From NCBI GenBank assembly GCA_018398805.1, contig JAGFBZ010000173.1:35001-99000 (forward strand): a stretch of 64,000 bases of DNA. The letters are read 5' to 3'. The notes beneath the pieces are model-generated. The model saw nothing but the letters and a program-made list of their open reading frames with translations, was not told the DNA's origin and searched no databases. The stretch comes from Hirundichthys speculiger (lineage: Eukaryota; Chordata; Actinopteri; Beloniformes; Exocoetidae). Made by a program: the position numbers and the translations under genes. This document shows, piece after piece, positions 25,501 through 32,896 of the stretch. The first letter of the stretch is position 1. Each line of letters opens with the position of its first letter.

Positions 25501-28500
25501 TTTGGAGTTAACGCCTCTCTTAAAGCTGAGCCCCTCCCCCTTCTGTCATCACAACACTCCTGACGTCAGTTTGCATATAAAACGGCATCCGTCTGACCGC
25601 TCAAAGACATCACTGACATTCAGGATGTACAAATGAAATTAATAAACCACCATTTATTGCTGTATTTCTTTGTTCAGTACTGATATTTTATATGTTGATA
25701 CTGTGAATATAGAAGAATTATTATAATCTAACAGTTCTTTTTCCTCTTTCCGAGGAAATCTAATATCGTCTCTTTTTCCCCTCAGAAGAACAACAGTTGG
25801 GTGTCCCATCGTCATTAAAACCCTAAAAGCATCTTCTAACACCGCTGTGACGCTTGAACCCACCTGAGCTCACTGAAGTCCTTCCTGAGGACCTCCAGGG
25901 CCCTCTGAAGAAAGTTCTGGATGGTGTTGCCTTTCTTCATCTGCGGGAGAAAAACGCACATAAATGATTGTTTTACATTTACAAACGTCCCTTTTATCAA
26001 CCGAACGGATGAATCGTGCGCTGAATCGGTTTACCTTGACAGTTTTGCGGTGTCCAGAGCCGTCCCAGTAACTGAACGTGATCTCAATCTCCTCATCTGA
26101 ACACAAAGACACACACACGTTCCCTCTAAATGACTATCTGTGCAGAAATAACGAATAACAGCAGCCTCGTCTGGCTGATGGAACCTCAGAACGAGCTGCA
26201 GAATAAATTAAAATATCTGTATCATGTAGTTAGAACCAAGAATATCTCATCGTCTACTGGACCCAGACTGACTGTCCCGTGGTGCATCTTCGTTTTTATA
26301 AAGGCTTTAGAAGAGAAATGGTTTAGAGAATCTTCCTCACTGACCATTTTTTCATTTTCCATTTCCTTTAAATTGACAAATACTAGGGTGAAGTGAGATC
26401 ACACTTGATCTGGAAACAATGATGGACAGATCACTGCTCCCCGTCACTTCAGTCATTATCCAATCAGAAAGATGAAAAGATTCTTGTTTCCACTTCACCG
26501 TTAACAGAAACAGTCGGAAACATCAAAACTGATGTTGATTCGTCACAGAGACTCAGGATTATATCAGTCAAGTTGAGGTTTTGGCTGGAATATGATTTAC
26601 GATGGCGAAACAAAAAAAAAAAAGGTTAGAGCAAAGTCTGAGCTGGGCTAAAAAAAAAAGTAAAGTTGTTTTTTTTTTACTGATAGCATGTGCACATTGA
26701 ATTGCATTAACATGCATCAGAATTACAAACTGAAAAAGTTCATTCCTCAATGACAATAAAAAATAATTCACAGGTCATAATGTACTGACACAAGTTAGAC
26801 TTGTTAGTGTGCAAATAAACTGAAAAGGTGCGCTCCATAGTAACAAATAAATTATGTTTAAAGGATTATGGCTTGTGGTTCCATTCAAATTAATCCCATT
26901 AATTAAAGTAAATGAGGTTTAGTAGTTTTGTTTTTTTTTTTTAATCTCATGGAAGCTTTAGATGAGAGAGATGATGGCGATGAGCAGAGAGGAGAGGGGA
27001 ATGGAGGGGTTGTTTTGCTGCTGGCTTGCTCAAGTTAGCTCACGTTAGCTCACGTTAGCTCACGTTAGCACGATTTCAAAACTCCATGGTTATGTTTCAG
27101 ATGGCTCATCGGATTTTTTTTTTTTAAAAGCTTGTACTATTTTTCCCTCCTTCGCTTGGAGCATTTTTCACAAATAACAAGCAAACTATCTTCCTATGAA
27201 ACTTTAACAAAGTTCTACACCATCGCCGCCATGTTTTTTTTTTTTTCAGTGCACTGTTCCGCAATGCTGCATTCAAGGTGTAATGTAAATTCCTCCGTTT
27301 CCTCGTTTGCTAGTCGTTCTTTCGGCCTTATCTATTTTTTATGTGGGAAAATACTGTTAACAAGTTGTTTTCTGGCATGAGGGGGTATTCTTGATTTTCC
27401 TGATTGAGAAATCCGATTATGCCGACGTTACTTGAACATAACATTCACTGCCGGTCATTCAAGGCTCAGAGGGAGTGAGGCACTGCTGTGTTAAAAAATA
27501 TATATATATATATGTTATCTGGGGCTATTCGTCATGATATCAGACTTATCAGGATGACGTCATAATTTCCTGTTATCGGCCCGATAGTTAACGTTCACCC
27601 CTAACCACAGTAGAAATGAGGAAGCAGCAGTGGTGGGTTGTGGGTGTGACGCTCGTGTACCAGCACTCACTCTTAATCTTCTCCTGTTTCAGCTCCCATT
27701 CCTGCCTGAGCTCCTCCCTGAGACGATTCTCCTCCTCCTGGACACGAGGAGCAGACGCCGTCAGTGTCAACAGTCGCATCAGGTGAAACCGTTTTAACAC
27801 TGACGTCACAGGTGACGCCCGCTGGGACCCGTTCACACTTCACTTCGGTGAATAAACGAAGAGCGCGAACAAACAGAAAGCTGGAGCAAGCGTCGCCCTC
27901 ACCTCTCTGTCCCGATCTGGGAGGAAACTGGTGTCCACGTCTGGATTCTTCCCCAGTTTCTTCTTCTTCACCGGAGCATCTGTGAAAAACACTGATGCCA
28001 CATGAGATGTTGCATCCTGTTAAGAAAACCTAGAAGGAGTGGTTGTAATTTAGTCTCATTATCTCAGATCCAGAGCTTTTTCACCAACAGGAAACCTGCA
28101 GGAACGTTCTAGAAAACAAGAGTCCAGGTGCTGCTACACAGAAGATTAACCGTCTGTTCATTTAAAGAGGCCATGAGAGAAGCACTCAGGCTGTCTGAGG
28201 TCACTTACATGTCGTTTTAGAAATCTGTCATGTTGTTTTTACCTCCTCGCTGTCCTGCTGGAGCGGGTGATGAAAAGCTGTAACTATGGTTACAGGGCAC
28301 AAATGTGAGTGTTTTATCTACGGTTTCATTTAATCACCTGAACTGGTTAAGACCTTTGGTAAAGACAACTAGTTGATTGACTAAAACAAGTCAGCTGTGT
28401 TTCTGCAAGGTTGGATCAGTTTGAGACCTGTGATTTAAATGATTTCGATTCAAAGATGACAAGTATGGAGCCCCGTTTGGGTCATAATTCAATGAATAAA

Positions 28501-31137
28501 TGAGTAATATTATGAAATATTTCCCATTATTATGATAATGGTTTCATTTATCATAAGAATGAGCTTTTACATAATATTGGCTTTGTTTTTCATAAGAATG
28601 ATTTGTGTGTCAATCACAGCAGAGAGGGCGGAGCCATTTATGTGATTGGCTGCTCATTCATTCAGGCATAAGCAACAGAACAGTGAATATCGATAGTGGG
28701 CGAGAGGTGCAATGTTTATACTCCAGGCCAGTAGGTGGCAGAATGCACCTCAGTTTACGGTTAAATGTTGACATCGACTAAGAAACGTCAAGGTTTCCTG
28801 TAGCTCAGTCCAAGCTGCCATAGCTACAATCGGACTAGGAGCGCACCTTGATGACGCCACGGCCCGCTGCTAACGGGACCTCACGGCCAAAACTAGTCGA
28901 TGTCAGAGCGTAGAATGGAGAAGGATCAGCCAATGAGCGTGCAGGTCAACCACTGGCCCCGCCCACTGGCAAAATGTCATTATTATGTAAAGCTCATTCT
29001 TATGAAAAAGGAAGCAATTATGTAAAAACTCATTCTTAGATTTAAAAAAAAGCCATTCTGAACTAAACATTAAATTAAGATTAAATAATAATAAAAATAT
29101 AATTTCATAATAATCTTTTTTTTCATAATGGTAAATATTTCATAATTATACACATATTTTTCATAATAATGGTAAATATTTCATAATAATAAATGCCTGT
29201 ATTTCATAATAATAGACTAATTTATTCATTGAATTATGACCCAAACAGGGCTCCATAGGACGAGTCGCTCAACTTGGAAGTTAAACGGTTACAATGGTAA
29301 TGACATAATAATACTAATAACAATAATAATAATGAATTTTATCTATGGGCACCTTTCATGACACTCATGGTCACCATGCAGATAAAACTGCATTAAAATA
29401 CACAATAAAATAAGATAAAATACAAAGTATGAACAAAAGTCCTTATAGTTATGTTTGCAACAGAAATAAATGAAGTCAGACTCCGCCCCCTCCTGGAGAA
29501 ACTTTGTAATCGCACAATCTGGTTTTGACCCCAGCAGTGATATTTTAGTTGTCTGCTCATCAAACTGTCAGATTCAGATTTGATCAAACGACTCCAGCGT
29601 TATTAACAGACATTAATCACCTTTAAATATAATTAAACCAACCTCAGAGAGTCACTGCAGCCAAAACACTTCCAACATCAGATACTTACAGTCCTGCTCT
29701 TCCTCCTCGTTCTCCTCCTCTTCCTCTTCCTCGTCCTCGGGGTTGAAAGACAAGCTGGCTATCTTCCTCTTCTGCTCCTCCTTTCTCTTCTTCTCTTTCT
29801 GCTTCTCGAGTTTGCTGCGAAACGGAGAAAAAAACAAAACAAAACCAAACAGTCACAATGAGCTGAAAGGATGCTGGACGTCAGCCGCACCGTCGAGACC
29901 CGGTCGTTCACGGCACCGCTGATTAGACGCAGACACCTGCCTGGAAATGTACCGGAGCCTTGGTGAAGCCACGGGGCCTGGAGAAGGTTTGAAAAGAGCA
30001 AAACCCGAACCATGAAGGTACGCAGGTGAGTGAAATGAAACTGAGAAAGACTCACAGCTGGAGCTCCTTGGACTGCTCCTTCTTGGCCAGCTGCTTCTCC
30101 CTCTCCTTCACCAGCGCCTCCTGCTTGGCCTTCATGTCGTTCAGGGTCACCAGACCTGATGGACATCAAGATGTTCAAGGACAACAGACAGAAGCGACAG
30201 CCCCCCCCCCCCTCCATCATGTTCTCAGGACACCAGCCGAGGTCACACAGATGCTCACCGACTGTGCTGGACTTGAGCTCCGCCTCCACGGCGTCGTAGT
30301 GAGCCGAGAACTTCTTATCGATGTTGGCCTTGACCATGTTGTCCTGCAGAAGATTCACCAATATAATATTAATAACCGATTAACCTCCAGTTGACAACCT
30401 TCAACTGTCTATATAGACGTCTCTGGGATGTCTACTAACATGCTGTCCTGCAGTCTGAACCTCTGACCACCTCAGTGTTGCTGCCTACATCTGTTTATAT
30501 AGTCATCTCTGTAGTTCATGGACTAACAATAAACCAGTCAGAATAGAAGAACATGGAATTATTAGTTCTAATTATTATTGTTACTATAGAAATATAGAAT
30601 TGCCAGGATGTATGAGCTCTCCTATCTCTGTCCATCTCCCTCCTCTTTACTTTCTTTACTCAGCTGGGTGATCTTAACGTGCAGTTTTTCCTTGACACTG
30701 TTTGACCTAATGTTTTTTTTTCTCCCGCTACGGGAGTTTTTTTTTTTTATAACTTGCTATTTATCTTTGATTAGACTTAATATTCATAATCTTAGTTTCT
30801 GATATTTGGTCATGGTCTGGGTCTCTGTAAAGCACCTGGAGACAGTTTGTATTGTAACAGACGCGATACAAATAAAGTTGAATTGAATTGAATTTCTGCC
30901 CCGTGTTGTGTTGACTTTATGCCTTCTAGGAAGAGTCTGAAGCGGTTAAAGAGCTAATGAAGCGCCTCTTATTAATATTGATATTAATAATATTATCTTA
31001 ATATTAGCGGCAGGAGGACAGACACCTCAGGCTATCTTCTGCTTCAGCTGCTCCAGCTGCTCTCTCTCCTTCTCTCGCTTCTTCATCAGCTGCATGGCTC
31101 TGCCGGCCTCGCTGGCTGCTCCTTTATACTGCGCCAT
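1710..31137 (-). CDS. fam50a: FAM50A (XAP5-family nuclear protein), 13 coding exons, frameshifted in exon 1
   Basis: FAM50A is a conserved nuclear protein linked to the spliceosome; human variants cause an X-linked intellectual disability syndrome. Exons, joined on the minus strand: 31137-31026, 30343-30259, 30155-30056, 29814-29690, 27979-27903, 27737-27671, 26096-26035, 25940-25864, 18039-17985, 17667-17619, 8333-8263, 6515-6405 and 1718-1710. All phases agree except at exon 1, which has one extra base. With 111 bases there, the total is 999 nt (332 aa), against about 339 in human. Order of parts: N-terminal [15 protein letters not shown], a Lys/Glu-rich coiled coil (about residues 18-128), an acidic run (about 125-138), the [12 protein letters not shown] motif, then the XAP5 domain from [15 protein letters not shown] to the C-terminal WDKYTIR. 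The gene is swollen by transposons: intron 10 is about 9.3 kb and intron 8 about 7.8 kb. Identification is from remembered family sequence. Confidence 0.95.
2005..2922. repeat. 19-bp minisatellite, about 45 copies
   Basis: Diverged tandem copies of a 19-bp unit of the type ccttaaacgtccaagtcca fill about 0.9 kb inside FAM50A intron 12. Variants alternate aagtcca and aggtcca, and higher-order blocks of several units recur (for example at 2507-2580, 2613-2690 and 2690-2760), which suggests unequal exchange of multi-unit blocks. Confidence 0.9.
3128..3239. mobile_element. Fragment of hAT family C (right end)
   Basis: The last ~110 bp resemble the right end of the complete copies at 24252 and 45431: a shared aaagcatgtgag run, then GTTAATAAATT and GCGATAA motifs, then a CCAGCCCTA terminus. 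The left part is missing. Confidence 0.6.
3240..5228. other. Intron 12 sequence without recognised content
   Basis: This part of FAM50A intron 12 contains poly(A)/poly(C) runs (for example C10 near 3560) and an (AAATA)n stretch at about 5080-5110. The frames opening near 3906 and 4382 show no family features or splice support. Confidence 0.4.
5229..6227. mobile_element. hAT-type non-autonomous element, family A, copy 1 (complete)
   Basis: The element spans 5237-6219. It begins TAGGGATGCACGATAACT and ends with the inverted form AGTTATCGTGGACCCCTA. It is flanked by a perfect 8-bp target duplication ACAGAAAT (5229-5236 and 6220-6227), which is diagnostic of the hAT superfamily. The ends are rich in CGATAAC/GATACCG motifs. 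No transposase frame is visible. Confidence 0.9.
6405..6515 (-). CDS. fam50a: FAM50A exon 12
   Basis: The acceptor is ...CTGAAG|TCT. The 37 codons from [19 protein letters not shown] to EKKWDKYT are the most conserved stretch of the XAP5 domain. The donor ACG|GTGAGA is in phase 0. Reading through the donor would add an unrelated tail ending at 6354, so splicing to 1718 is preferred. Confidence 0.93.
6922..6962 (+). repeat. Short telomere-like tract
   Basis: About six copies of TTAGGG, TTAGGGG and TTTAGGG lie in FAM50A intron 11. They resemble a miniature of the array at 60284-61176. Confidence 0.75.
7274..7308. repeat. 35-bp poly(C) homopolymer
   Basis: An uninterrupted run of 35 C lies on the plus strand (G on the transcribed sense of FAM50A) in intron 11. 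The proline and glycine frames opened here are artefacts of the homopolymer. The true length is uncertain, since such runs are error-prone in assemblies. Confidence 0.85.
7738..7898. repeat. 53-bp tandem triplication
   Basis: Three successive units of exactly 53 bp each contain the palindromic GCTAGCTTAGGCTAGC. The offsets between the CCAGGGG anchors near 7745, 7798 and 7851 are 53 bases each. Confidence 0.9.
8263..8333 (-). CDS. fam50a: FAM50A exon 11
   Basis: The acceptor CCCCCTCAG|GA completes a split Gly codon. The exon encodes [20 protein letters not shown] followed by EKDE, and the donor GAG|GTGAGA is in phase 0. This matches the acidic FDVHDD segment of the XAP5 domain. Confidence 0.93.
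8334..11371. other. FAM50A intron 10 sequence without recognised content
   Basis: I read this on both strands and saw no exon, no terminal inverted repeats and no array. It contains short poly(T/A) runs. The open frames near 8585, 8780 and 9410 lack family features. The 10720-11050 stretch (CACGGGGCACC and TAACGGGTTAA motifs) may be an old repeat I cannot name. Confidence 0.35.
11372..11520 (+). mobile_element. Left end of a hAT element of the GGTTGGGTATCGAGAACC type
   Basis: It starts TAGGGTTGGGTATCGAGAAC and carries repeated GAACCGGTTCC and GATTCC motifs. The complementary right end of a related element ends at about 59943 (...GGTGCCCAACCCT). No right end was found for this copy, so it is truncated. 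Confidence 0.65.
13634..14783. mobile_element. Tigger/pogo-like element nested in hAT family A
   Basis: The element (13636-14781) begins CAGTAATCCCCTACACTTCG and ends with the same sequence inverted (cgaagtgtgggggattactg). It is flanked by a TA dinucleotide on both sides, as in the Tc1/mariner-pogo group. The host sequence either side matches the uninterrupted copy at 5237-6219 (the ATATATA..TGTTATCGGGGC junction), which proves the insertion order. A relative lies in reverse orientation at about 19640-19931. Confidence 0.85.
13931..14135 (+). pseudogene. THAP zinc-finger exon, frameshifted
   Basis: The ATG at 13931 opens [19 protein letters not shown], the C-x4-C start of a THAP DNA-binding domain (family pattern C2CH), followed by [12 protein letters not shown]. 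The frame then closes at 14077. One base over, the domain resumes as [13 protein letters not shown] and FVPNKYSR with the conserved Trp, and ends at a donor CGG|GTGAGT. It is therefore one exon of a THAP protein broken by a net single-base frameshift, sitting inside the Tigger-like element. THAP domains occur in P-element-like and Kolobok transposases and in host THAP genes; which of these gave rise to it is not resolved. Confidence 0.7.
15853..16440. repeat. 17-bp GC-rich minisatellite, about 35 copies
   Basis: The unit is of the type ggcccgggctccgtaga, with variants (cgcaga, cgtaca, ccctaga). It lies within FAM50A intron 10. All frames stay open across it on both strands, so the predicted Pro/Gly/Arg-rich peptides are not evidence of coding. 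Confidence 0.9.
16455..17540. repeat. AT-rich degenerate array of the ACAAAAAGTTG type
   Basis: More than 1 kb is built from loosely repeated words such as acaaaaagttg, caattt and gtgattttg. The same vocabulary recurs at 37060-38210, 47165-47700 and 52550-54640. A SINE interrupts it at 16640-16785. Confidence 0.6.
16640..16785 (-). mobile_element. tRNA-derived SINE (minus orientation)
   Basis: On the minus strand an A-box-like TGGTTAGAGCAGG and, about 60 nt further, a B-box GGTTCGATTCC appear at tRNA spacing, followed by a pyrimidine-rich tail. This is the RNA polymerase III promoter arrangement of tRNA-derived SINEs. Confidence 0.7.
17619..17667 (-). CDS. fam50a: FAM50A exon 10
   Basis: The acceptor is AATGCAG|CAC, and the exon encodes [16 protein letters not shown] plus the first base of Gly. 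The donor G|GTAAGT is strong. Joined to exon 9 it gives the conserved IIPHHHSFYDF. Confidence 0.93.
17871..17914. other. 20-bp inverted repeat (hairpin) downstream of FAM50A exon 9
   Basis: The arms 17871-17890 and 17895-17914 are complementary at 19 of 20 positions with a 4-base loop (ttag). The hairpin lies about 70 nt inside the intron following exon 9. Confidence 0.8.
17985..18039 (-). CDS. fam50a: FAM50A exon 9
   Basis: The acceptor TTCTGCAG|G completes an Arg codon. The exon encodes [18 protein letters not shown], and the donor CAT|GTGAGT is in phase 0. This is a perfect family motif. Confidence 0.94.
18678..18983 (-). pseudogene. hAT transposase N-terminal fragment (BED-type finger)
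   Basis: About 100 codons remain open. Near residues 15-60 are the KCKFSQSWL...W motif and the CxxC...H pattern typical of the N-terminal finger of hAT transposases. A Ser/Thr-rich tail follows, whose DNA forms a 26-bp perfect palindrome at 18743-18768. There is no catalytic domain. The first Met is only a frame start. Confidence 0.6.
19480..19515. repeat. Poly(A) run of about 35 bases
   Basis: A near-pure adenine homopolymer on the plus strand within the inner hAT element. It could be the tail of a retroposed sequence, but no retrocopy is recognisable next to it. Confidence 0.8.
19640..19931. mobile_element. Tigger-like fragment, reverse orientation, inside the inner hAT
   Basis: The segment ends ...CGGATTACTG followed by TA. 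Read in reverse it matches the left arm of the element at 13636 (the CAGTAATCC end, the AAACCCATCACA and GAACGAGTCTCGGGAA words). It then jumps to that element's right-arm words (GTGATTGGCTGCTA, GCCGTCGGTTGTC). It lacks the THAP exon and one terminal repeat. Confidence 0.7.
20320..20976 (+). pseudogene. LINE reverse-transcriptase 3' fragment
   Basis: The plus strand encodes a damaged LINE reverse transcriptase: [10 protein letters not shown], then a short gap, then GVPQGS-like sequence, then [17 protein letters not shown] with the catalytic YADD box, then [19 protein letters not shown]. The 3' end has the usual fish LINE tail (AAAGCACTTTGCGTTGCCTG ... AATAAAGTTTGATTTGAT). Stops and deletions make it dead. 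The upstream part is separated by the family B insertion (left junction 18350). Confidence 0.85.
21155..21415. mobile_element. Tc1/mariner-like MITE, truncated copy
   Basis: This shares its sequence, in opposite orientation, with the copies at 31951-32321 and 57062-57427. It ends TTCATGACTG followed by TA; the other end is missing. Confidence 0.75.
21702..21938 (-). pseudogene. piggyBac transposase C-terminal cysteine-rich fragment
   Basis: The minus-strand frame ends [16 protein letters not shown] ... [13 protein letters not shown] ... CHNCL and a stop. The CxxC...CxxC...CxxH pattern is the C-terminal zinc-binding domain of piggyBac (PGBD-like) transposases. The DDE catalytic part is not visible upstream, so this is a decayed 3' end in FAM50A intron 8. 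Confidence 0.65.
22497..22690 (-). mobile_element. Possible tRNA-derived SINE
   Basis: The minus strand shows an A-box-like TAGCCCAGGGG and a B-box-like GGCTCGACCCC at plausible spacing. It resembles the SINE at 16640 but is more diverged. Confidence 0.4.
22759..23627. mobile_element. Long-inverted-repeat MITE (family M), copy 1, complete
   Basis: The element (22767-23619) begins ATGGAGCCCCGTTTG and ends CAAACGGGGCTCCAT. The inverted arms continue for about 200 bp with repeated ATTATTATGAAATA words. A perfect 8-bp duplication AATTAACT flanks it (22759-22766 and 23620-23627). The centre includes TGGCAAAATG and GGGCGGGGCCAGTGG motifs shared with copies 2 and 3. Confidence 0.88.
24244..25389. 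mobile_element. hAT family C, copy 1
   Basis: The element (24252-25381) starts TAGGGCTGGGCAACGATTAA and ends GTTAACTTGCCCGGCCCTA. The flanks atcatttc and ataatttc agree at 7 of 8 bases, fitting a hAT target duplication. The ends are full of GCGATTAAT and GCGTTAA words. The open frame at 24590-24820 also exists in copy 2, but no transposase domain is visible. Confidence 0.85.
25864..25940 (-). CDS. fam50a: FAM50A exon 8
   Basis: The acceptor is CCCGCAG|ATG, and the exon encodes [20 protein letters not shown] followed by DFSEL and two bases of Arg. The donor is AG|GTGGGT. It matches the family motif. Confidence 0.94.
26035..26096 (-). CDS. fam50a: FAM50A exon 7
   Basis: It encodes [20 protein letters not shown], the opening of the XAP5 domain, between the acceptor TTCAG|AT and the donor AAG|GTAAAC. 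The split codon at the 5' junction reads Asn where I recall Ser in relatives. Confidence 0.93.
26690..27603. mobile_element. hAT family A, copy 3 (left end missing)
   Basis: The body aligns by eye with copies 1 and 2 (the GGCTTGTGGTTCCATT, ATGGAAGCTTTAGATGAGAG and GAGGGGGTATTCTTGATTTT words). It ends CCCGATAGTTAACGTTCACCCCTA at 27603, only 68 bp from the exon 6 donor. The left terminus with the CGATAACTG motif is absent. Confidence 0.85.
27671..27737 (-). CDS. fam50a: FAM50A exon 6
   Basis: It encodes [20 protein letters not shown] followed by IK. The acceptor is GTCCAG|GAG and the donor A|GTGAGT. Confidence 0.94.
27903..27979 (-). CDS. fam50a: FAM50A exon 5
   Basis: It completes a split Tyr codon, then encodes [20 protein letters not shown] and DRDRE. 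This holds a basic, nuclear-localisation-like KKKK run and the conserved [12 protein letters not shown] motif. The donor is GAG|GTGAGG. Confidence 0.94.
28465..29256. mobile_element. Long-inverted-repeat MITE (family M), copy 2
   Basis: It starts ATGGAGCCCCGTTTGGG and ends CCCAAACAGGGCTCCAT. The arms and centre are the same as in copy 1, with the centre in reverse orientation. No clear flanking duplication is visible. Confidence 0.85.
29690..29814 (-). CDS. fam50a: FAM50A exon 4
   Basis: It encodes [27 protein letters not shown] and a run of about 14 acidic residues ending EQD. The acceptor is TTTCGCAG|C and the donor T|GTAAGT. The acidic tract length varies among family members. Confidence 0.93.
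30056..30155 (-). CDS. fam50a: FAM50A exon 3
   Basis: It encodes [20 protein letters not shown] then [12 protein letters not shown], a charged helix. The acceptor is CATCAG|GT and the donor CT|GTGAGT. Confidence 0.94.
30259..30343 (-). CDS. fam50a: FAM50A exon 2
   Basis: It encodes [20 protein letters not shown] and AELKSSTV plus one base of Gly. The acceptor is TTCTGCAG|GAC (phase 0) and the donor G|GTGAGC. Confidence 0.94.
30608..30895 (+). mobile_element. 3' end of a non-LTR retroelement
   Basis: It ends GTAAAGCACCTGGAGACAG ... TACAAATAAAGTTGAATTGAATTGAA. This is the characteristic tail of a widespread fish non-LTR element with a terminal GAATT repeat. It lies in FAM50A intron 1. Confidence 0.6.
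31026..31137 (-). CDS. fam50a: FAM50A exon 1, with one extra base and a premature TGA
   Basis: The ATG at 31137 opens [20 protein letters not shown] and continues [16 protein letters not shown]. The next codon is TGA. The only plausible donor, GAG|GTGTCT, makes the exon 112 nt where 111 are needed to enter exon 2 (DNMVK...) in phase 0. Removing one C of the CC at 31030-31031 gives ...KIAE|DNMVK, which agrees with the family. This is either a base-calling or assembly insertion, or a genuine null lesion. Confidence 0.85.
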
Positions 31138-31420
31138 GGTGGCTCTTTGTCCTCGAAGGGGACCCGGCGGAAGATTTAAAACAGTCCAGACGTGAGAAGA
31201 GGAGAAAAAAAAAAAGCTTAATTCAAGTTCCTAAAGTTGAGTGGGGGATCTTCCAGAGTAACCGAGCAGCTCAGCCGCCGAACACCAAAACAAGAAAACG
31301 GTGGCGGCGAAGTGCATGCTGGGTACCTACGTAATACGTGCCCGAGTTGTTCTTCTTCTTCGGGGTTTTATAGCAGTCATGATCCTTTAGCTCGCATTCG
31401 CCGCCACCTTCAGGATACTG
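31138..31420 (-). promoter_or_regulatory. FAM50A promoter and 5'UTR
   Basis: This is a moderately CpG-rich stretch directly upstream of the FAM50A ATG. GCATGCTGGG at about 31315-31324 resembles half of the ZNF143-type element found in many housekeeping promoters. The transcription start was not located. Confidence 0.45.
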
Positions 31421-31564
31421 ACGAAAATGTATTCTTTATTTTGTTTTTATGATTATTATTCTTTTTATTTTTTTTTCAGATACGAAGTTTCAGCATACAG
31501 CGATCTGTCAGTCAAAATCCGTGGATTAAAAAAAACAAAAATCGATTAATATATTTTTAAGAAG

Positions 31565-31735
31565 ATCATCATCTTCTTCTTTTCTTTTCAGCTGCTCCCT
31601 TCAGGAGTTGTGACAGTGAATCGTCTACCTCCATCCTCTCCTCTATCACCAACTAGCTTCATAAACCTCCTCTCTGGTCTTCCTCCAGACCTCCTGCCTC
31701 GACGTTCCAGCCTCACCATCCCTCTCAATCCCAAA
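31565..31735. mobile_element. Dispersed non-LTR-like repeat fragment
   Basis: The words CTGCTCCCTTCAGGAGTTG and CTACCTCCATCCTCTCCTCT belong to a repeat module I recall as very common in fish genomes (RTE-like LINEs). The family name is uncertain. Confidence 0.4.
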
Positions 31736-31914
31736 GAATACCATTTCACATTTTTATTTCTGGGTTAAATGCCAAATAATCTGCTCCTTTAATAAAAATA
31801 GACTACAAAAGGTCACTTGATGCAATGACTGATGTGAATAACATGTACTGTTGTCTGATATTTTCATTTTGCATCAATGCGATATATCGATATGTCAGTT
31901 TAGATCAATTCATC

Positions 31915-31950
<36 letters not shown>

Positions 31951-31951
<1 letters not shown>

Positions 31952-32321
31952 TATCATGGAAAAAAAAAATTATTAGACCACCCTTGTTTTCTTCAGTTTC
32001 TTGTTCATTTTAATGCCTGGTACAACTAAAGGTACATTTGTTTGGACAAACATAACGATAACCACAAAGATTGCTCATAAGAGTTTTATTTAAGAGCTGA
32101 TATCTTACCATTTTCCATGGTTTTCTTGATTATAACCTAAATCACTTAAGTTTTTACATCAATAGCTATGGCGTTGTACTGCCAAAAACACTGCTTTTAT
32201 GCATTCAGTGTTTTCTTTTCTGTCTGTTTTAGTCTCATGATGACGTTTAGTGGTACCAGGTATTAAAATGAACAAGAAAGTGAAGAAAAAATGGTGCTCT
32301 AATAATTTTTTTCCATGACTG
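31951..32321. mobile_element. Tc1/mariner-like MITE inserted in a TA microsatellite
   Basis: The ends are (c)atcatggaaaaa... and ...ttttccatgactg, with (TA)n on both sides (31918-31950 and from 32322). The sequence is close to the copy at 57062-57427, including CTTCAGTTTCTTGTTCATTT and GGACAAACATAACGATAACC. The left terminus is degenerate. Confidence 0.8.
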
Positions 32322-32597
32322 TATATATATAATGTGATTGCACCTGTATGTATAGATATTTGTGTACATCTTTCTATTATAATTTTCTATCAAATTCCCA
32401 CCCCACCAAGATCTAGATATGCACACCACATGCACGCACACATGCGCACATGCACACACTCACTGTAATGTGCAGACCTGAGCTGACAGTGACACTGTTT
32501 CCTGTTTGGATGCTTGTTTGATTGAAAAATAATAAATAAATAAAAAAAAAAGATCTGATAAAACATAACAGGGCCAGATTAGTTTTGTGGCATGTAT

Positions 32598-32603
32598 TTT
32601 ATT
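32598..32603 (-). terminator. Candidate poly(A) signal of the caveolin-like gene
   Basis: AATAAA on the minus strand about 110 nt beyond the stop codon at 32713. A second candidate lies at 32611-32616. Confidence 0.4.
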
Positions 32604-32712
32604 ATTTAGTTTTATTACAAATACATCGGAAGACAATTGAAAATGCAAAACAGTAACAATAAATCTTACATGGAGAAAAAAAAACAACTGAACTCTCTTG
32701 TCTCGCTTGCGT

Positions 32713-32896
32713 TCACACGGTTTCCTTCTCCGTCTTCCTGCCGCCGCCTTTGCTCGACAGTGAAACGACTATTTGACTGCAGCAGAGAGCGACAGAAATG
32801 CAGAAGGGAGCGATGAAGACGTTGACGGCACAGGTGCACGTGGAGCGCAGGCAGGGGAGGAAGGTTCTGCTCAGGTGGGCACAAGGAACCAGGAAC
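32713..32896 (-). CDS. Caveolin-like, last coding exon
   Basis: The acceptor CCCCCCAG|G completes a split Trp. The exon encodes FLVPCAHLSRTFLPCLRSTC, TCAVNVFIAPFCISVALCCS and a basic tail ending RKTEKETV-stop (TGA, 32715-32713). Confidence 0.88.
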
